This document shows, in pieces, positions 1 through 5,669 of a stretch of 6,176 bases of DNA. Every line of letters begins with the position of its first letter. The stretch's first letter is position 1. Location: the NCBI GenBank assembly GCA_028704035.1, contig JAQVLS010000102.1, positions 1 through 6,176 of the forward strand. Direction: 5' to 3'. The notes under the pieces are model-generated. The model saw nothing but the letters and a program-made list of their open reading frames with translations, made no database searches and had not been told where the DNA came from. A program made the position numbers and the translations under genes. This stretch comes from Desulfotomaculaceae bacterium (GTDB lineage Bacteria > Bacillota > Desulfotomaculia > Desulfotomaculales > Pelotomaculaceae).

Positions 1-1
1 A

Positions 2-367
2 CGGATCAATATAAATATTAATTTGGCTGAGGTCCCGGATATACTGGTTGACGAAAAAGAAATCTGCCAGCGCGTTTTGAACCTGGTGCGGAACGGGTTT
101 GAAGCGATGCCCGCAGGCGGCGAGCTGTCTATCGGGACTTTTACTGAAAATGACGAGGTAATACTGTCAGTTAAGGATCGGGGAGGCGGTATAGCGGACG
201 ACGTTCTTGAAAAGCTGGGCACCCCTTTTTTTACAACTAAAGATAACGGCACAGGTCTCGGGCTGGCTGCATGTTACAGTATTGCCGTAAGACACGGAGC
301 TAGAATTTCAATAGAAACCGGTGCTGCAGGCGCAACCTTTTTCGTGCGGTTTAAACAAAAGAATTAA
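2..367 (+). CDS. Sensor histidine kinase, C-terminal ATP-binding domain (5'-truncated by window edge)
   Basis: The reading frame is open from base 2, so this is the last 121 codons of a longer gene whose start lies outside the window. It is the HATPase_c (GHKL) catalytic domain of a two-component sensor kinase, which binds ATP and phosphorylates a histidine in the preceding dimerisation domain. Counting from the first codon seen, the N box is at about 25-36 (VLNLVRNGFEAM, with the Mg-binding Asn), the G1 box at 59-64 (DRGGGI), and the F and G2 boxes at 76-88 (FFTTK, then GTGLGL). The protein ends about 33 residues after G2, as these domains normally do, and no receiver domain follows. The N-box and PFFTTK style resembles NtrB or PAS-type sporulation kinases. 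The sensing part is missing, so the signal and the partner regulator cannot be named. The family assignment is secure. Confidence 0.93.
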   Translation, partial: RINININLAEVPDILVDEKEICQRVLNLVRNGFEAMPAGGELSIGTFTENDEVILSVKDRGGGIADDVLEKLGTPFFTTKDNGTGLGLAACYSIAVRHGARISIETGAAGATFFVRFKQKN

Positions 368-369
368 AT

Positions 370-678
370 TTACTTTTTTGATTTTTCCCAGATGCAGAGT
401 CCGATCTGATTTAGAGCTCTTTTCAGCCCTTGGATGTCGTCAAGGGTGTAGCCTTTTCCCCAGTAATCCGCCAGCAATTCGGTAAATTTAGTAAATCCCG
501 TTACCCCGGTAACAATCCAGAGGTGAACATATCCCACATACCGCGGATCACACTGGTGGTCTTGATCGGATTTATGGGTGATTTTAAAATCCCGCAGGGA
601 ATTTCCTGCGTCCACCCAGGACAGCGTTCCCTCTTGCGGGGCAATTTCTTTCCCACAGGTTTCACATATAAATTTCAT
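370..678 (-). CDS. Small hypothetical protein with CxxC and Cys/His residues (putative zinc-ribbon-like)
   Basis: I do not recognise a named family. The product is about 102 residues, starting MKFICETCGKEI. It has a Cys5-x2-Cys8 knuckle at the N-terminus, then a His/Cys cluster (His41, Cys43, His52), which could together bind a metal. The C-terminal half looks helical (a TLDDIQGLKRALNQIG stretch), and there is no signal peptide or membrane segment. The start is chosen at the ATG whose first base is 678: a GGAG (693-690) lies 11 bases upstream. The longer option, a GTG at 690, overlaps that GGAG and so could not use it. The gene is convergent with the kinase, with 2 bp between the stop codons. 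The opposite-strand ORF over the same bases (430-699) has no recognisable motif. The CxxC protein is preferred because the knuckle sits directly after a ribosome site. Function is unknown. Confidence 0.72.
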   Translation of the reverse strand: MKFICETCGKEIAPQEGTLSWVDAGNSLRDFKITHKSDQDHQCDPRYVGYVHLWIVTGVTGFTKFTELLADYWGKGYTLDDIQGLKRALNQIGLCIWEKSKK

Positions 679-828
679 CTCATTGCACACTCCAAATAAA
701 ATTTATTGCATAATATTAATATCATATAAGTTGTAATAATGCCATAGATATGTCAGTAAAATTATATCAATGGTAAAGTGAACAATAATATTTAAAAGAT
801 TTTAATAAAAAACTGTTTTAAATGGTTA

Positions 829-850
829 CTTTAAAAAGGATTTTTTAAAG
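829..850. repeat. Perfect 9-bp A/T-rich inverted repeat with GGAT loop
   Basis: CTTTAAAAA (829-837) and TTTTTAAAG (842-850) are exact reverse complements separated by four bases. It could be a weak hairpin or an operator-type dyad. It lies in very AT-rich DNA, where such symmetry can arise by chance. It has no GC-rich stem, so it is not called a terminator. Confidence 0.4.
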
Positions 851-1001
851 GAGTGTCGAAAATCAACATACAGGGCAAAACCAGATTTTTTGATGTTAAT
901 AATTGTTTGGGGAGTAAGTTATTGAGGGGCATTCTCTGGACAGTTATCTCTTTGCATTAAAGATAAGGTCTGTTTTTTACTTATTTTTTTTGAAGGAGGG
1001 G

Positions 1002-1106
1002 ATGTGTACATACAAACTTCTTTTCAACCGCTATCTTGTGTGGGAAGATAGCTTATTTTTTAGTAAGCCCGGTACACATTTATGAAAAAAATACCGGTCT
1101 TACCGG
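1002..1106 (+). promoter_or_regulatory. Possible structured 5' leader / attenuator-like region of the sdh operon
   Basis: Two perfect 8-bp helices are nested. The outer one pairs ATGTGTAC (1002-1009) with GTACACAT (1072-1079). The inner one pairs GCTATCTT (1030-1037) with AAGATAGC (1045-1052) across a 7-base loop and is followed by a T-rich run (1053-1061), as in a weak intrinsic terminator. Competing pairings exist: GCTTA (1051-1055) with TAAGC (1064-1068), CCGGTA (1069-1074) with TACCGG (1092-1097), and CCGGT (1094-1098) with ACCGG (1102-1106). Mutually exclusive helices are what a switching leader would need. No known riboswitch consensus was recognised, so both the regulatory role and the membership in the sdh transcript are inference. 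Confidence 0.35.
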
Positions 1107-1195
1107 AGGGAGGGAAGGTTTTAGGGATTAGGTTTTTTAAGCGCTAGTCGCAAAGATTTTTGTATTTGATGGTTGTTGTTTTTCGTTGACCGGTG

Positions 1196-1226
1196 TAAGG
1201 GGGTTTGAGGTTTTTAAAGTCCCTTA
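1196..1226 (+). promoter_or_regulatory. Stem-loop immediately upstream of the sdhC ribosome binding site
   Basis: TAAGGG (1196-1201) pairs with CCCTTA (1221-1226) over a 19-base loop. The right arm ends three bases before the AAAGGAG site (1229-1235) that serves sdhC. If transcribed, it could influence initiation or mRNA stability. The stem is only 6 bp, so support is modest. Confidence 0.25.
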
Positions 1227-1241
1227 GGAAAGGAGAGTAAT

Positions 1242-1958
1242 ATGGAACTAGCAAAGAATTTGCAGACGACTATAAACAGGTCACATGGCAAAACCGACCT
1301 GTATGTCGATCTCGCCCAGTCGATTAGTGGAGTTCTTCTTATTGGTTTCCTATGGATGCATATGCTATTTGTGGCAACCGTTGTTGTTAGTCCGGAACTT
1401 TTTAACACATTATCCGAAGGCCTGGATAGGTATTATCTTGCACAGGTTGGTATTCCTGCGACGATCCTGTTGATCATTATCCATATATTTTTGGCATTGC
1501 GCAGGGCGCCGGTACGTTTGCGTGATATGCGGATTACGTATCGGATGGCAAAAATGATGAATCACTACGACACCTGGGTATGGGTCGGACAGGTTGTATC
1601 CGCTCTATTCGTCGGTGTTATGGCGAGCATACACCTGTGGATAATTTTAGGCGCCTGGCCGCTCAGGGCGGCGACAAGCGCCGTGCGTGTAGCCTCTTCT
1701 GGACCGGCCGATATAACGTGGGGCGCCTTTACTTTCCCATTCTTTATTGTGTTTTACGTGATATTCCTGATTGCTGGAGAATACCACGGCGGTTTCGGCC
1801 TGTATCGCATCCTGGTTAAATGGGGCTGGTGGGAGCGTCACACAATGGGCTGGGTACTGAAGGGCATTACTGTTATAATTGTTGGTCTTGGTTTTGCAGC
1901 TTTATATACATTTACACAAATAGCTGCTAATCTGCCGGCGGGAGGTGTCATACATTGA
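1242..1958 (+). CDS. sdhC: Succinate dehydrogenase/fumarate reductase, diheme cytochrome b membrane subunit
   Basis: This is the membrane anchor of the complex (238 residues). It holds two b hemes and the menaquinone site and passes electrons between quinone and the Fe-S subunit. Five hydrophobic helices are visible, at roughly 27-50, 68-87, 112-137, 162-182 and 205-228. Four histidines sit where the Wolinella succinogenes FrdC axial ligands fall: His40, His81, His131 and His182. Glu180, two residues before the last histidine, matches the glutamate of the proposed proton path in that enzyme. The segment EYHGGFGLYRILVKWGW is close to its Wolinella counterpart. The loop between helices 1 and 2 is about eight residues shorter, so an equivalent of Wolinella Glu66 cannot be assigned (Glu59 and Asp62 are candidates). 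The ATG has AAAGGAG (1229-1235) six bases upstream. The stop codon overlaps the sdhA start. Naming it sdhC or frdC depends on the direction of catalysis, which is not visible. Confidence 0.95.
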   Translation: MELAKNLQTTINRSHGKTDLYVDLAQSISGVLLIGFLWMHMLFVATVVVSPELFNTLSEGLDRYYLAQVGIPATILLIIIHIFLALRRAPVRLRDMRITYRMAKMMNHYDTWVWVGQVVSALFVGVMASIHLWIILGAWPLRAATSAVRVASSGPADITWGAFTFPFFIVFYVIFLIAGEYHGGFGLYRILVKWGWWERHTMGWVLKGITVIIVGLGFAALYTFTQIAANLPAGGVIH

Positions 1959-3781
1959 GCGCAAAAAATACTCATATTTCAGATGTCTTAGTAATCGGCG
2001 CAGGCCTTGCTGCAGAGCGTTCCGCCATTGAATGTGCCTCGGCTGGTTTAAACGTGATCATCCTGAGCCTGGTTCCGCCGCGCCGTTCACACAGTACTGC
2101 CGCTCAGGGAGGCATGCAGGCTTCCCTGGCGAACGTTGCGATGGGCAAGGGCGACAGCCCCGAGATCCACTTTGCGGATACCGTAAAGGGTTCGGACTGG
2201 GGCTGCGACCAGGAAGTTGCCAAGATGTTTTGTGAAACCGTTCCTTCGATGATCAGACAGCTGGATTACTGGGGCGTGCCCTGGAACCGGGTTACCGCCG
2301 GCAAAAAGAAATATGCCAGCGGTATTGAAACTGAAGATACCAAGGACAAAGAAGGCTTAATCACTGCCCGTGACTTCGGCGGCGTGGCTAAGTGGCGTTG
2401 CTGCTATACCTCGGACGGTACCGGTCACACTGTGCAGTTTGTTGTTGACACGCAGGTCTGCAAGCTGGGGATTCCCGTCCACGACAGGATGGAAGCCATC
2501 GCCCTGATCCATGACGGCGAAACCTGCTTCGGCTGCGTGGCCAGGAACCTGCGAAATGGCGAACTGAATGTTTACCTGGCTAAATCAACCATAATCGGCA
2601 CCGGCGGCGCGGGCCGTATTTATGCAGCGTCCACCAACGCCGTTATTAACGAAGGCACCGGCGGCGCTATCGCGCTTGCTACCGGCGTTGTTCCCCTGGG
2701 CAACATGGAAGCTATCCAGTTCCACCCGACAGGGATGCCTCCGGTATATATCCTGATGACTGAAGGCGCCCGTGGTGACGGCGGCTATCTGCTGGACAAG
2801 AACATGCACAGATTTATGCCTGACTACGAGCCCAAGAAGAAAGAACTGGCTTCCCGTGACGTTGTTTCGCGCCGCATGGTCCAGCATATCAGGGCCGGTT
2901 ACGGCGTAACGAGTAAATATTCCACTCAGCAGCACCTGTGGCTGGACATCCGCCACCTGGGCCGCCAGTGGGTCTGGAAAAACTTGCGGGAGATTGCAAC
3001 TATCGCCACCAACTTCAACGGAATCGACCCGGCGAAGGAACTGGTGCCGGTCATCCCGACCCAGCACTACACAATGGGCGGTATCCGCACCAACAAGGAC
3101 GGCGCCGTATATGGGCTGCAAGGCCTGTTTGCTATGGGCGAAGCAGCTTGCTGGGACCTGCACGGATTTAACCGCCTGGGCGGCAACTCTCTTGCTGAGA
3201 CTGTCACCGCCGGCTTTATTTGCGGCAAGCAAGTGGCTAAGTACACCCTTGGCCAGACCAGGAACTTCAACATGAAAATGGTTGATGGCTTTGTCAAGAA
3301 AGAAGAAGAACGGATTAAGAATCTCATATCCGGTAAAAACGGCCGGGAAAACGCGTATGAAATCAGGGATGCTATGGGGACAGCGATGATGGACCACGTC
3401 CACATTTTCCGGACAGGCAAATCGCTGGAACAGGGCGTGGCGAAGCTGCAAGAACTGTACAAGCGTTCACTGAAGATCGGCCTTCATTCCTCCGGGCAGG
3501 GCGCCAACCCGGAACTAGCTCAGGCGCTCCGGATGCCGGGTATGGTCCGTACGGCGCTGTGCGTAGCATACGGCGCGTTAATGCGTACCGAGAGCCGCGG
3601 CAGCCACTTCCGGGAAGACTACCCGAAACGGGATGACGTGAACTGGCTCACACGTACACTGGCCTACTGGAAAGAAGGGGCCGACCTGCCCACGCTGAAT
3701 TACGAGCCTGTTGCATGTCCAATACTGCCTCCGGGCGACCGCGGATATGGTGAAGCAAGCGCGGGACCCAAAGGCAAGTAA
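1955..3781 (+). CDS. sdhA: Succinate dehydrogenase/fumarate reductase, flavoprotein subunit
   Basis: This is the catalytic subunit that interconverts succinate and fumarate on the cytoplasmic side (608 residues). The N-terminal dinucleotide-binding motif is VIGAGLAAERSA (13-24), with Ala in place of the usual third Gly. His46 in RRSHSTAAQGG is the expected covalent FAD attachment residue. Active-site residues are His257 (QFHPT), Arg301 (ELASRDVVSRR, the proton-transfer arginine), His371 (QHYTMGGIRT) and Arg407 (FNRLGGNS). His257 and Arg301 carry the same numbers as recalled for Wolinella FrdA. The C-terminus is about 50 residues shorter than that protein. The start is a TTG whose bases overlap the sdhC stop (TTGA). 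GGAGGTG (1941-1947) lies seven bases before it, which supports this start and suggests translational coupling. An open frame on the opposite strand inside the gene (2585-3451) is a shadow. The family is certain; the in vivo direction is not. Confidence 0.97.
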   Translation: MSAKNTHISDVLVIGAGLAAERSAIECASAGLNVIILSLVPPRRSHSTAAQGGMQASLANVAMGKGDSPEIHFADTVKGSDWGCDQEVAKMFCETVPSMIRQLDYWGVPWNRVTAGKKKYASGIETEDTKDKEGLITARDFGGVAKWRCCYTSDGTGHTVQFVVDTQVCKLGIPVHDRMEAIALIHDGETCFGCVARNLRNGELNVYLAKSTIIGTGGAGRIYAASTNAVINEGTGGAIALATGVVPLGNMEAIQFHPTGMPPVYILMTEGARGDGGYLLDKNMHRFMPDYEPKKKELASRDVVSRRMVQHIRAGYGVTSKYSTQQHLWLDIRHLGRQWVWKNLREIATIATNFNGIDPAKELVPVIPTQHYTMGGIRTNKDGAVYGLQGLFAMGEAACWDLHGFNRLGGNSLAETVTAGFICGKQVAKYTLGQTRNFNMKMVDGFVKKEEERIKNLISGKNGRENAYEIRDAMGTAMMDHVHIFRTGKSLEQGVAKLQELYKRSLKIGLHSSGQGANPELAQALRMPGMVRTALCVAYGALMRTESRGSHFREDYPKRDDVNWLTRTLAYWKEGADLPTLNYEPVACPILPPGDRGYGEASAGPKGK

Positions 3782-3789
3782 CGCAGTAT

Positions 3790-3800
3790 AAGGAGGAGGG
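3790..3800 (+). promoter_or_regulatory. Ribosome binding site region of sdhB with two competing starts
   Basis: A long purine run, AAGGAGGAGGG, precedes two in-frame starts: GTG at 3800 and ATG at 3812. The GTG shares its first G with the run and leaves only 3 bases after AAGGAGG. The ATG lies 11 bases after the last G of the run. The spacing is imperfect for both, so homology decides. The ATG gives MGRKLTI, matching the recalled Wolinella FrdB N-terminus. Confidence 0.6.
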
Positions 3801-3811
3801 TGAAGAAGAGT

Positions 3812-4561
3812 ATGGGACGCAAGTTAACAATATCTTGTTTTCGCTTTAACCCGAATATCCCGGGCGACAAGCCCAGGATGCAGGATTACGAACTAGAAGA
3901 ATACGAAGGCATGACCTTATTTGTGGCGCTTAATGATATTCGTGAAAAACTCGATCCCACATTAATGTTTGACTTCGTTTGCCGGGCGGCCATCTGCGGC
4001 TCCTGCGCCATGTTGATTCACGGTAGGCCCAGGCTGGCCTGCAAGACCATGACCAGGACGCTGCCGAGCAAGTTTACAGTGATGCCGCTGCCGGTATTTA
4101 AACTAATTGGTGACCTTTCAGTCGATACCGGCACCTGGTTCAGGGATTTACAAGTAAGGGCCGAAGCCTGGATTCACACCAATAAGAAGTTTGATTTCAA
4201 CGCACTTGAAGTCAGGATGGAAAATGAGACTGCCGAGAAAATTTACGATCCGGAGCAGTGCATTGAGTGCGGCTGCTGCGTGGCTAACTGCATAACTGCC
4301 AACATCCGGCCGGATTTCATCGGCTCGACCGGGATCAATAGGGTCTACCGCTTCCTTATAGACCCGCGGGATGAGCGCTCGGATGCCGATTACTACGATG
4401 TAATCGGCAATGAAGACGGCACATTCGGCTGCGTCGGCCTGATGGCCTGTGACGACATGTGTCCAAAGGAAATTCCGCTGCAGGAAAACCTGGCTTATGT
4501 ACGCCGCAAGATGGCGGCTGCCGGCTTGAAGCTGAAATTCCAGGGAGTCAAGATCTCGTAA
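3812..4561 (+). CDS. sdhB: Succinate dehydrogenase/fumarate reductase, iron-sulfur subunit
   Basis: This is the electron-wire subunit joining the SdhA flavin to the SdhC hemes (249 residues from the chosen ATG). The N-terminal ferredoxin-like domain carries the [2Fe-2S] ligands Cys57, Cys62, Cys65 and Cys77, in CRAAICGSC and then LAC. The C-terminal domain has CIECGCCVANC: Cys150, Cys153 and Cys156 with Cys217 bind [4Fe-4S], and Cys160, Cys207 and Cys213 bind [3Fe-4S]. All eleven ligands are present. The order 2Fe-4Fe-3Fe and the phrases DLSVDTGTWF and DPRDERSDADYYDVIG fit the Wolinella FrdB type. The start is set at ATG 3812 because MGRKLTI matches that homolog; a GTG at 3800 would add four residues. 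The gap to sdhA is 30 bp and a terminator follows 16 bp after the stop, making this the last gene of the operon. Confidence 0.96.
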   Translation: MGRKLTISCFRFNPNIPGDKPRMQDYELEEYEGMTLFVALNDIREKLDPTLMFDFVCRAAICGSCAMLIHGRPRLACKTMTRTLPSKFTVMPLPVFKLIGDLSVDTGTWFRDLQVRAEAWIHTNKKFDFNALEVRMENETAEKIYDPEQCIECGCCVANCITANIRPDFIGSTGINRVYRFLIDPRDERSDADYYDVIGNEDGTFGCVGLMACDDMCPKEIPLQENLAYVRRKMAAAGLKLKFQGVKIS

Positions 4562-4577
4562 TTGCCAACGTAATTTA

Positions 4578-4615
4578 AACCCGTGAAGGCGCCTAAACCT
4601 TTACGGGTTTTTTTT
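4578..4615 (+). terminator. Rho-independent terminator of the sdhCAB operon
   Basis: AACCCGTGAAGG (4578-4589) pairs with CCTTTACGGGTT (4598-4609), a 12-bp stem with a single G·U wobble and an 8-base loop. It is followed by a run of eight T (4608-4615, the first two shared with the stem). It begins 16 bp after the sdhB stop codon. It is a textbook intrinsic terminator on the + strand. Confidence 0.93.
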
Positions 4616-4673
4616 GCATGCCATGACAAATCCGGCCTGCCTTACCGCCCGTCCTTAAATCATGGTATTTTTT

Positions 4674-4697
4674 CAAAGGGGAAAGTATATTCCTTTG
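4674..4697 (+). promoter_or_regulatory. Candidate -10 element inside a short dyad upstream of the peptidase gene
   Basis: TATATT (4686-4691) matches five of six -10 consensus bases, but no good -35 lies 16-18 bases upstream (TGGTAT at best). The hexamer is enclosed by an inverted repeat, CAAAGG (4674-4679) and CCTTTG (4692-4697). An operator over the promoter is one reading. A promoter is expected here because the sdh terminator lies just upstream. The support is weak. Confidence 0.25.
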
Positions 4698-4712
4698 TAG
4701 GGGGGATTTATC

Positions 4713-5528
4713 ATGTTTAAGGTTTTCATTGCCGCAGACATAGAGGGCACCTGCGGGTATGTCAATTGGGCGGAAAATCAGCCGGAGGACGCCCTACACA
4801 GGGAGGAAATGACCGCAGAGGTAAATGCGGCTATAGGAGGAGCGCTGGCCGGAGGCGCTGCAGACGTCGTGGTATCGGATATACACATGCAAAAGCAAAA
4901 TATTTATCATGGCCGGCTGCTTGGCAATGCGTCATTGATCAGCGGCACCAAAAGAAGATGGATGTGGATGGACACTGTGCAGGCATGCGACCTTGTTTTT
5001 CTCATCGGCTTTCATGCCCGGTGCGGTTCAGCGCGTGCGGTTTTGCCGCATACGATGAATATGTTGATCACCGGCTTGCAACTAAATGGCGTCGACGCAA
5101 GCGAGGCTTTCATCAGCGCCGTTTGCGCCGGCCATTTCGGCGTGCCTGTGGGTATGGCTGCCGGAGACCGTGCTTTTATAGATGAAATCAAGTCCGATTT
5201 GGCCGGTTTGGAGACCGTAGTGGTAAAAGAAGCGATAGGAAACTGCGCCGCACTTAATTTCCACCCCGAAATAACCAGGTTGAAAATAACGGAGGCTGCC
5301 GAAAATGCCACCAGGCGGGGAATAAAGGGTGAGTTTAAGCCTTTCTGCCTGCGTGAGCCTGTGGAATTACGGCTGGAAGTGACATGGCCGGGCTACGCGG
5401 ACGCGCTCAGCCTGATTCCGGGCGTGCACAGAAGCGGCGGCAGAGAAGTCTATTATACTGGCGCCCTGCCCGAGGTGATCAGCGTAATATCACTTTTTGT
5501 AAACTGGATAAGCAAAGCCCAAACATAG
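4713..5528 (+). CDS. dppA: M55-family D-aminopeptidase (DppA-like)
   Basis: This is a zinc-dependent peptidase of the DppA family (271 residues, near the 274 of Bacillus subtilis DppA), which removes N-terminal D-amino acids such as D-Ala from short peptides. Residues matching the known metal site are Asp9 and Glu11 (DIEG), His58 (SDIH), His101 (GFHAR) and Glu131. His113 (LPHTM) corresponds to the catalytic histidine (His115 in B. subtilis). There is no signal peptide, so it acts in the cytoplasm, probably on peptides derived from cell-wall turnover. The family normally forms a decamer. The ATG follows a strong GGGGGGA (4700-4706) with six bases of spacing. Unlike B. subtilis dppA, no dipeptide transporter genes adjoin it: the sdh terminator lies upstream and tyrS downstream, so it looks like a single-gene unit. 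The family call is firm. The exact substrate is not known, and the symbol is by family resemblance. Confidence 0.9.
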   Translation: MFKVFIAADIEGTCGYVNWAENQPEDALHREEMTAEVNAAIGGALAGGAADVVVSDIHMQKQNIYHGRLLGNASLISGTKRRWMWMDTVQACDLVFLIGFHARCGSARAVLPHTMNMLITGLQLNGVDASEAFISAVCAGHFGVPVGMAAGDRAFIDEIKSDLAGLETVVVKEAIGNCAALNFHPEITRLKITEAAENATRRGIKGEFKPFCLREPVELRLEVTWPGYADALSLIPGVHRSGGREVYYTGALPEVISVISLFVNWISKAQT

Positions 5529-5575
5529 GGACATACCTCATCTCCAAAGCTAGACCAAAACAGGAGGTGTGTCCC
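5528..5575. repeat. 48-bp imperfect palindrome overlapping the end of the peptidase gene
   Basis: GGGACATACCTC (5528-5539) and GAGGTGTGTCCC (5564-5575) are inverted copies differing at one position, which can form a T·G wobble. A 24-base loop separates them. The first base is the G of the dppA TAG stop. There is no T-run on either side, so it is not a classic intrinsic terminator. It may be a REP-like or transposon-end-derived element, or a transcript-end hairpin. It encodes nothing recognisable, although the right arm contains an AGGAGG. Confidence 0.6.
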
Positions 5576-5593
5576 ATTCCTCTATCCAAGCTG

Positions 5594-5623
5594 TTGATTT
5601 AAATGATGCATTGCTGGTATAAT
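5594..5623 (+). promoter_or_regulatory. Predicted sigma-A promoter of tyrS with extended -10
   Basis: TTGATT (5594-5599, four of six -35 matches), an 18-base spacer and a perfect TATAAT (5618-5623). The -10 is preceded by TGG, giving an extended -10 (TGnTATAAT). The predicted start site near 5630 leaves a leader of about 40 bases before tyrS. Confidence 0.7.
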
Positions 5624-5654
5624 TGATGGGATTTTTATAGGCTCGCGTTTTATG

Positions 5655-5662
5655 AAAGGGAG
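5655..5662 (+). promoter_or_regulatory. Ribosome binding site deciding the tyrS start
   Basis: AAAGGGAG lies seven bases upstream of the TTG at 5670. The upstream in-frame ATG at 5652 has no purine-rich site before it and would place this motif inside the coding sequence, so the TTG is preferred. Confidence 0.6.
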
Positions 5663-5669
5663 TATTGGA

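Larger units (their letters stand above)
694..1241. other. Long AT-rich intergenic region upstream of sdhC
   Basis: About 550 bp without a convincing gene. It should hold the promoter of the leftward small gene and that of the sdhCAB operon. No strong sigma-A promoter stands out for sdh. The best weak match is TTGAGG (922-927), a 17-base spacer and TATCTC (945-950). Structures seen are an A/T hairpin (829-850), a second A/T stem (959-967 with 980-988), a pair of nested stems (1002-1079), a CCGGT/ACCGG mini-hairpin (1094-1106) and a stem just before the sdhC ribosome site (1196-1226). The composition is far richer in A+T than the flanking genes. Confidence 0.6.

Noticed and set aside
356..380. 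CAAAAG...CTTTTTTG as a bidirectional terminator between the convergent genes
   Set aside because: The complementarity is short and A/T only, with no GC stem.
430..699. 89-residue + strand frame opposite the small hypothetical gene
   Set aside because: No recognisable motif, whereas the - strand frame has a CxxC knuckle right after a GGAG site.
862..890. CAGGGCAAAACC resembling the start of a c-di-GMP-I (GEMM) riboswitch
   Set aside because: The matching GACGCAAAGCC segment and tetraloop-receptor elements are absent within the expected distance. The CGCAAAG at about 1149-1155 is some 280 bases away and lacks the flanking stems.
853..960. 35-codon frame starting at GTG 853 after AAAGGAG
   Set aside because: The GTG overlaps the GGAG itself, leaving no spacing, and the product resembles nothing known.
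959..991. AAAGATAAG / CTTATTTTT stem with T-run as a terminator
   Set aside because: The stem is almost entirely A/U with a G·U pair and uses the T-run itself, so it is too weak to call.
2585..3451. 288-residue open frame on the - strand
   Set aside because: It lies wholly inside sdhA, whose motifs and conserved residues are intact. The antisense product has no recognisable domain and reads as a codon-bias shadow.
3800..3811. GTG at 3800 as the sdhB start
   Set aside because: It shares bases with the ribosome site, leaving very short spacing. The downstream ATG reproduces the MGRxLTI N-terminus recalled for Wolinella FrdB, though the GTG is not fully excluded.
5384..5602. 72-residue + strand frame crossing the end of dppA
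   Set aside because: It overlaps the conserved C-terminal part of the peptidase in another frame, has no ribosome site and no recognisable motif.
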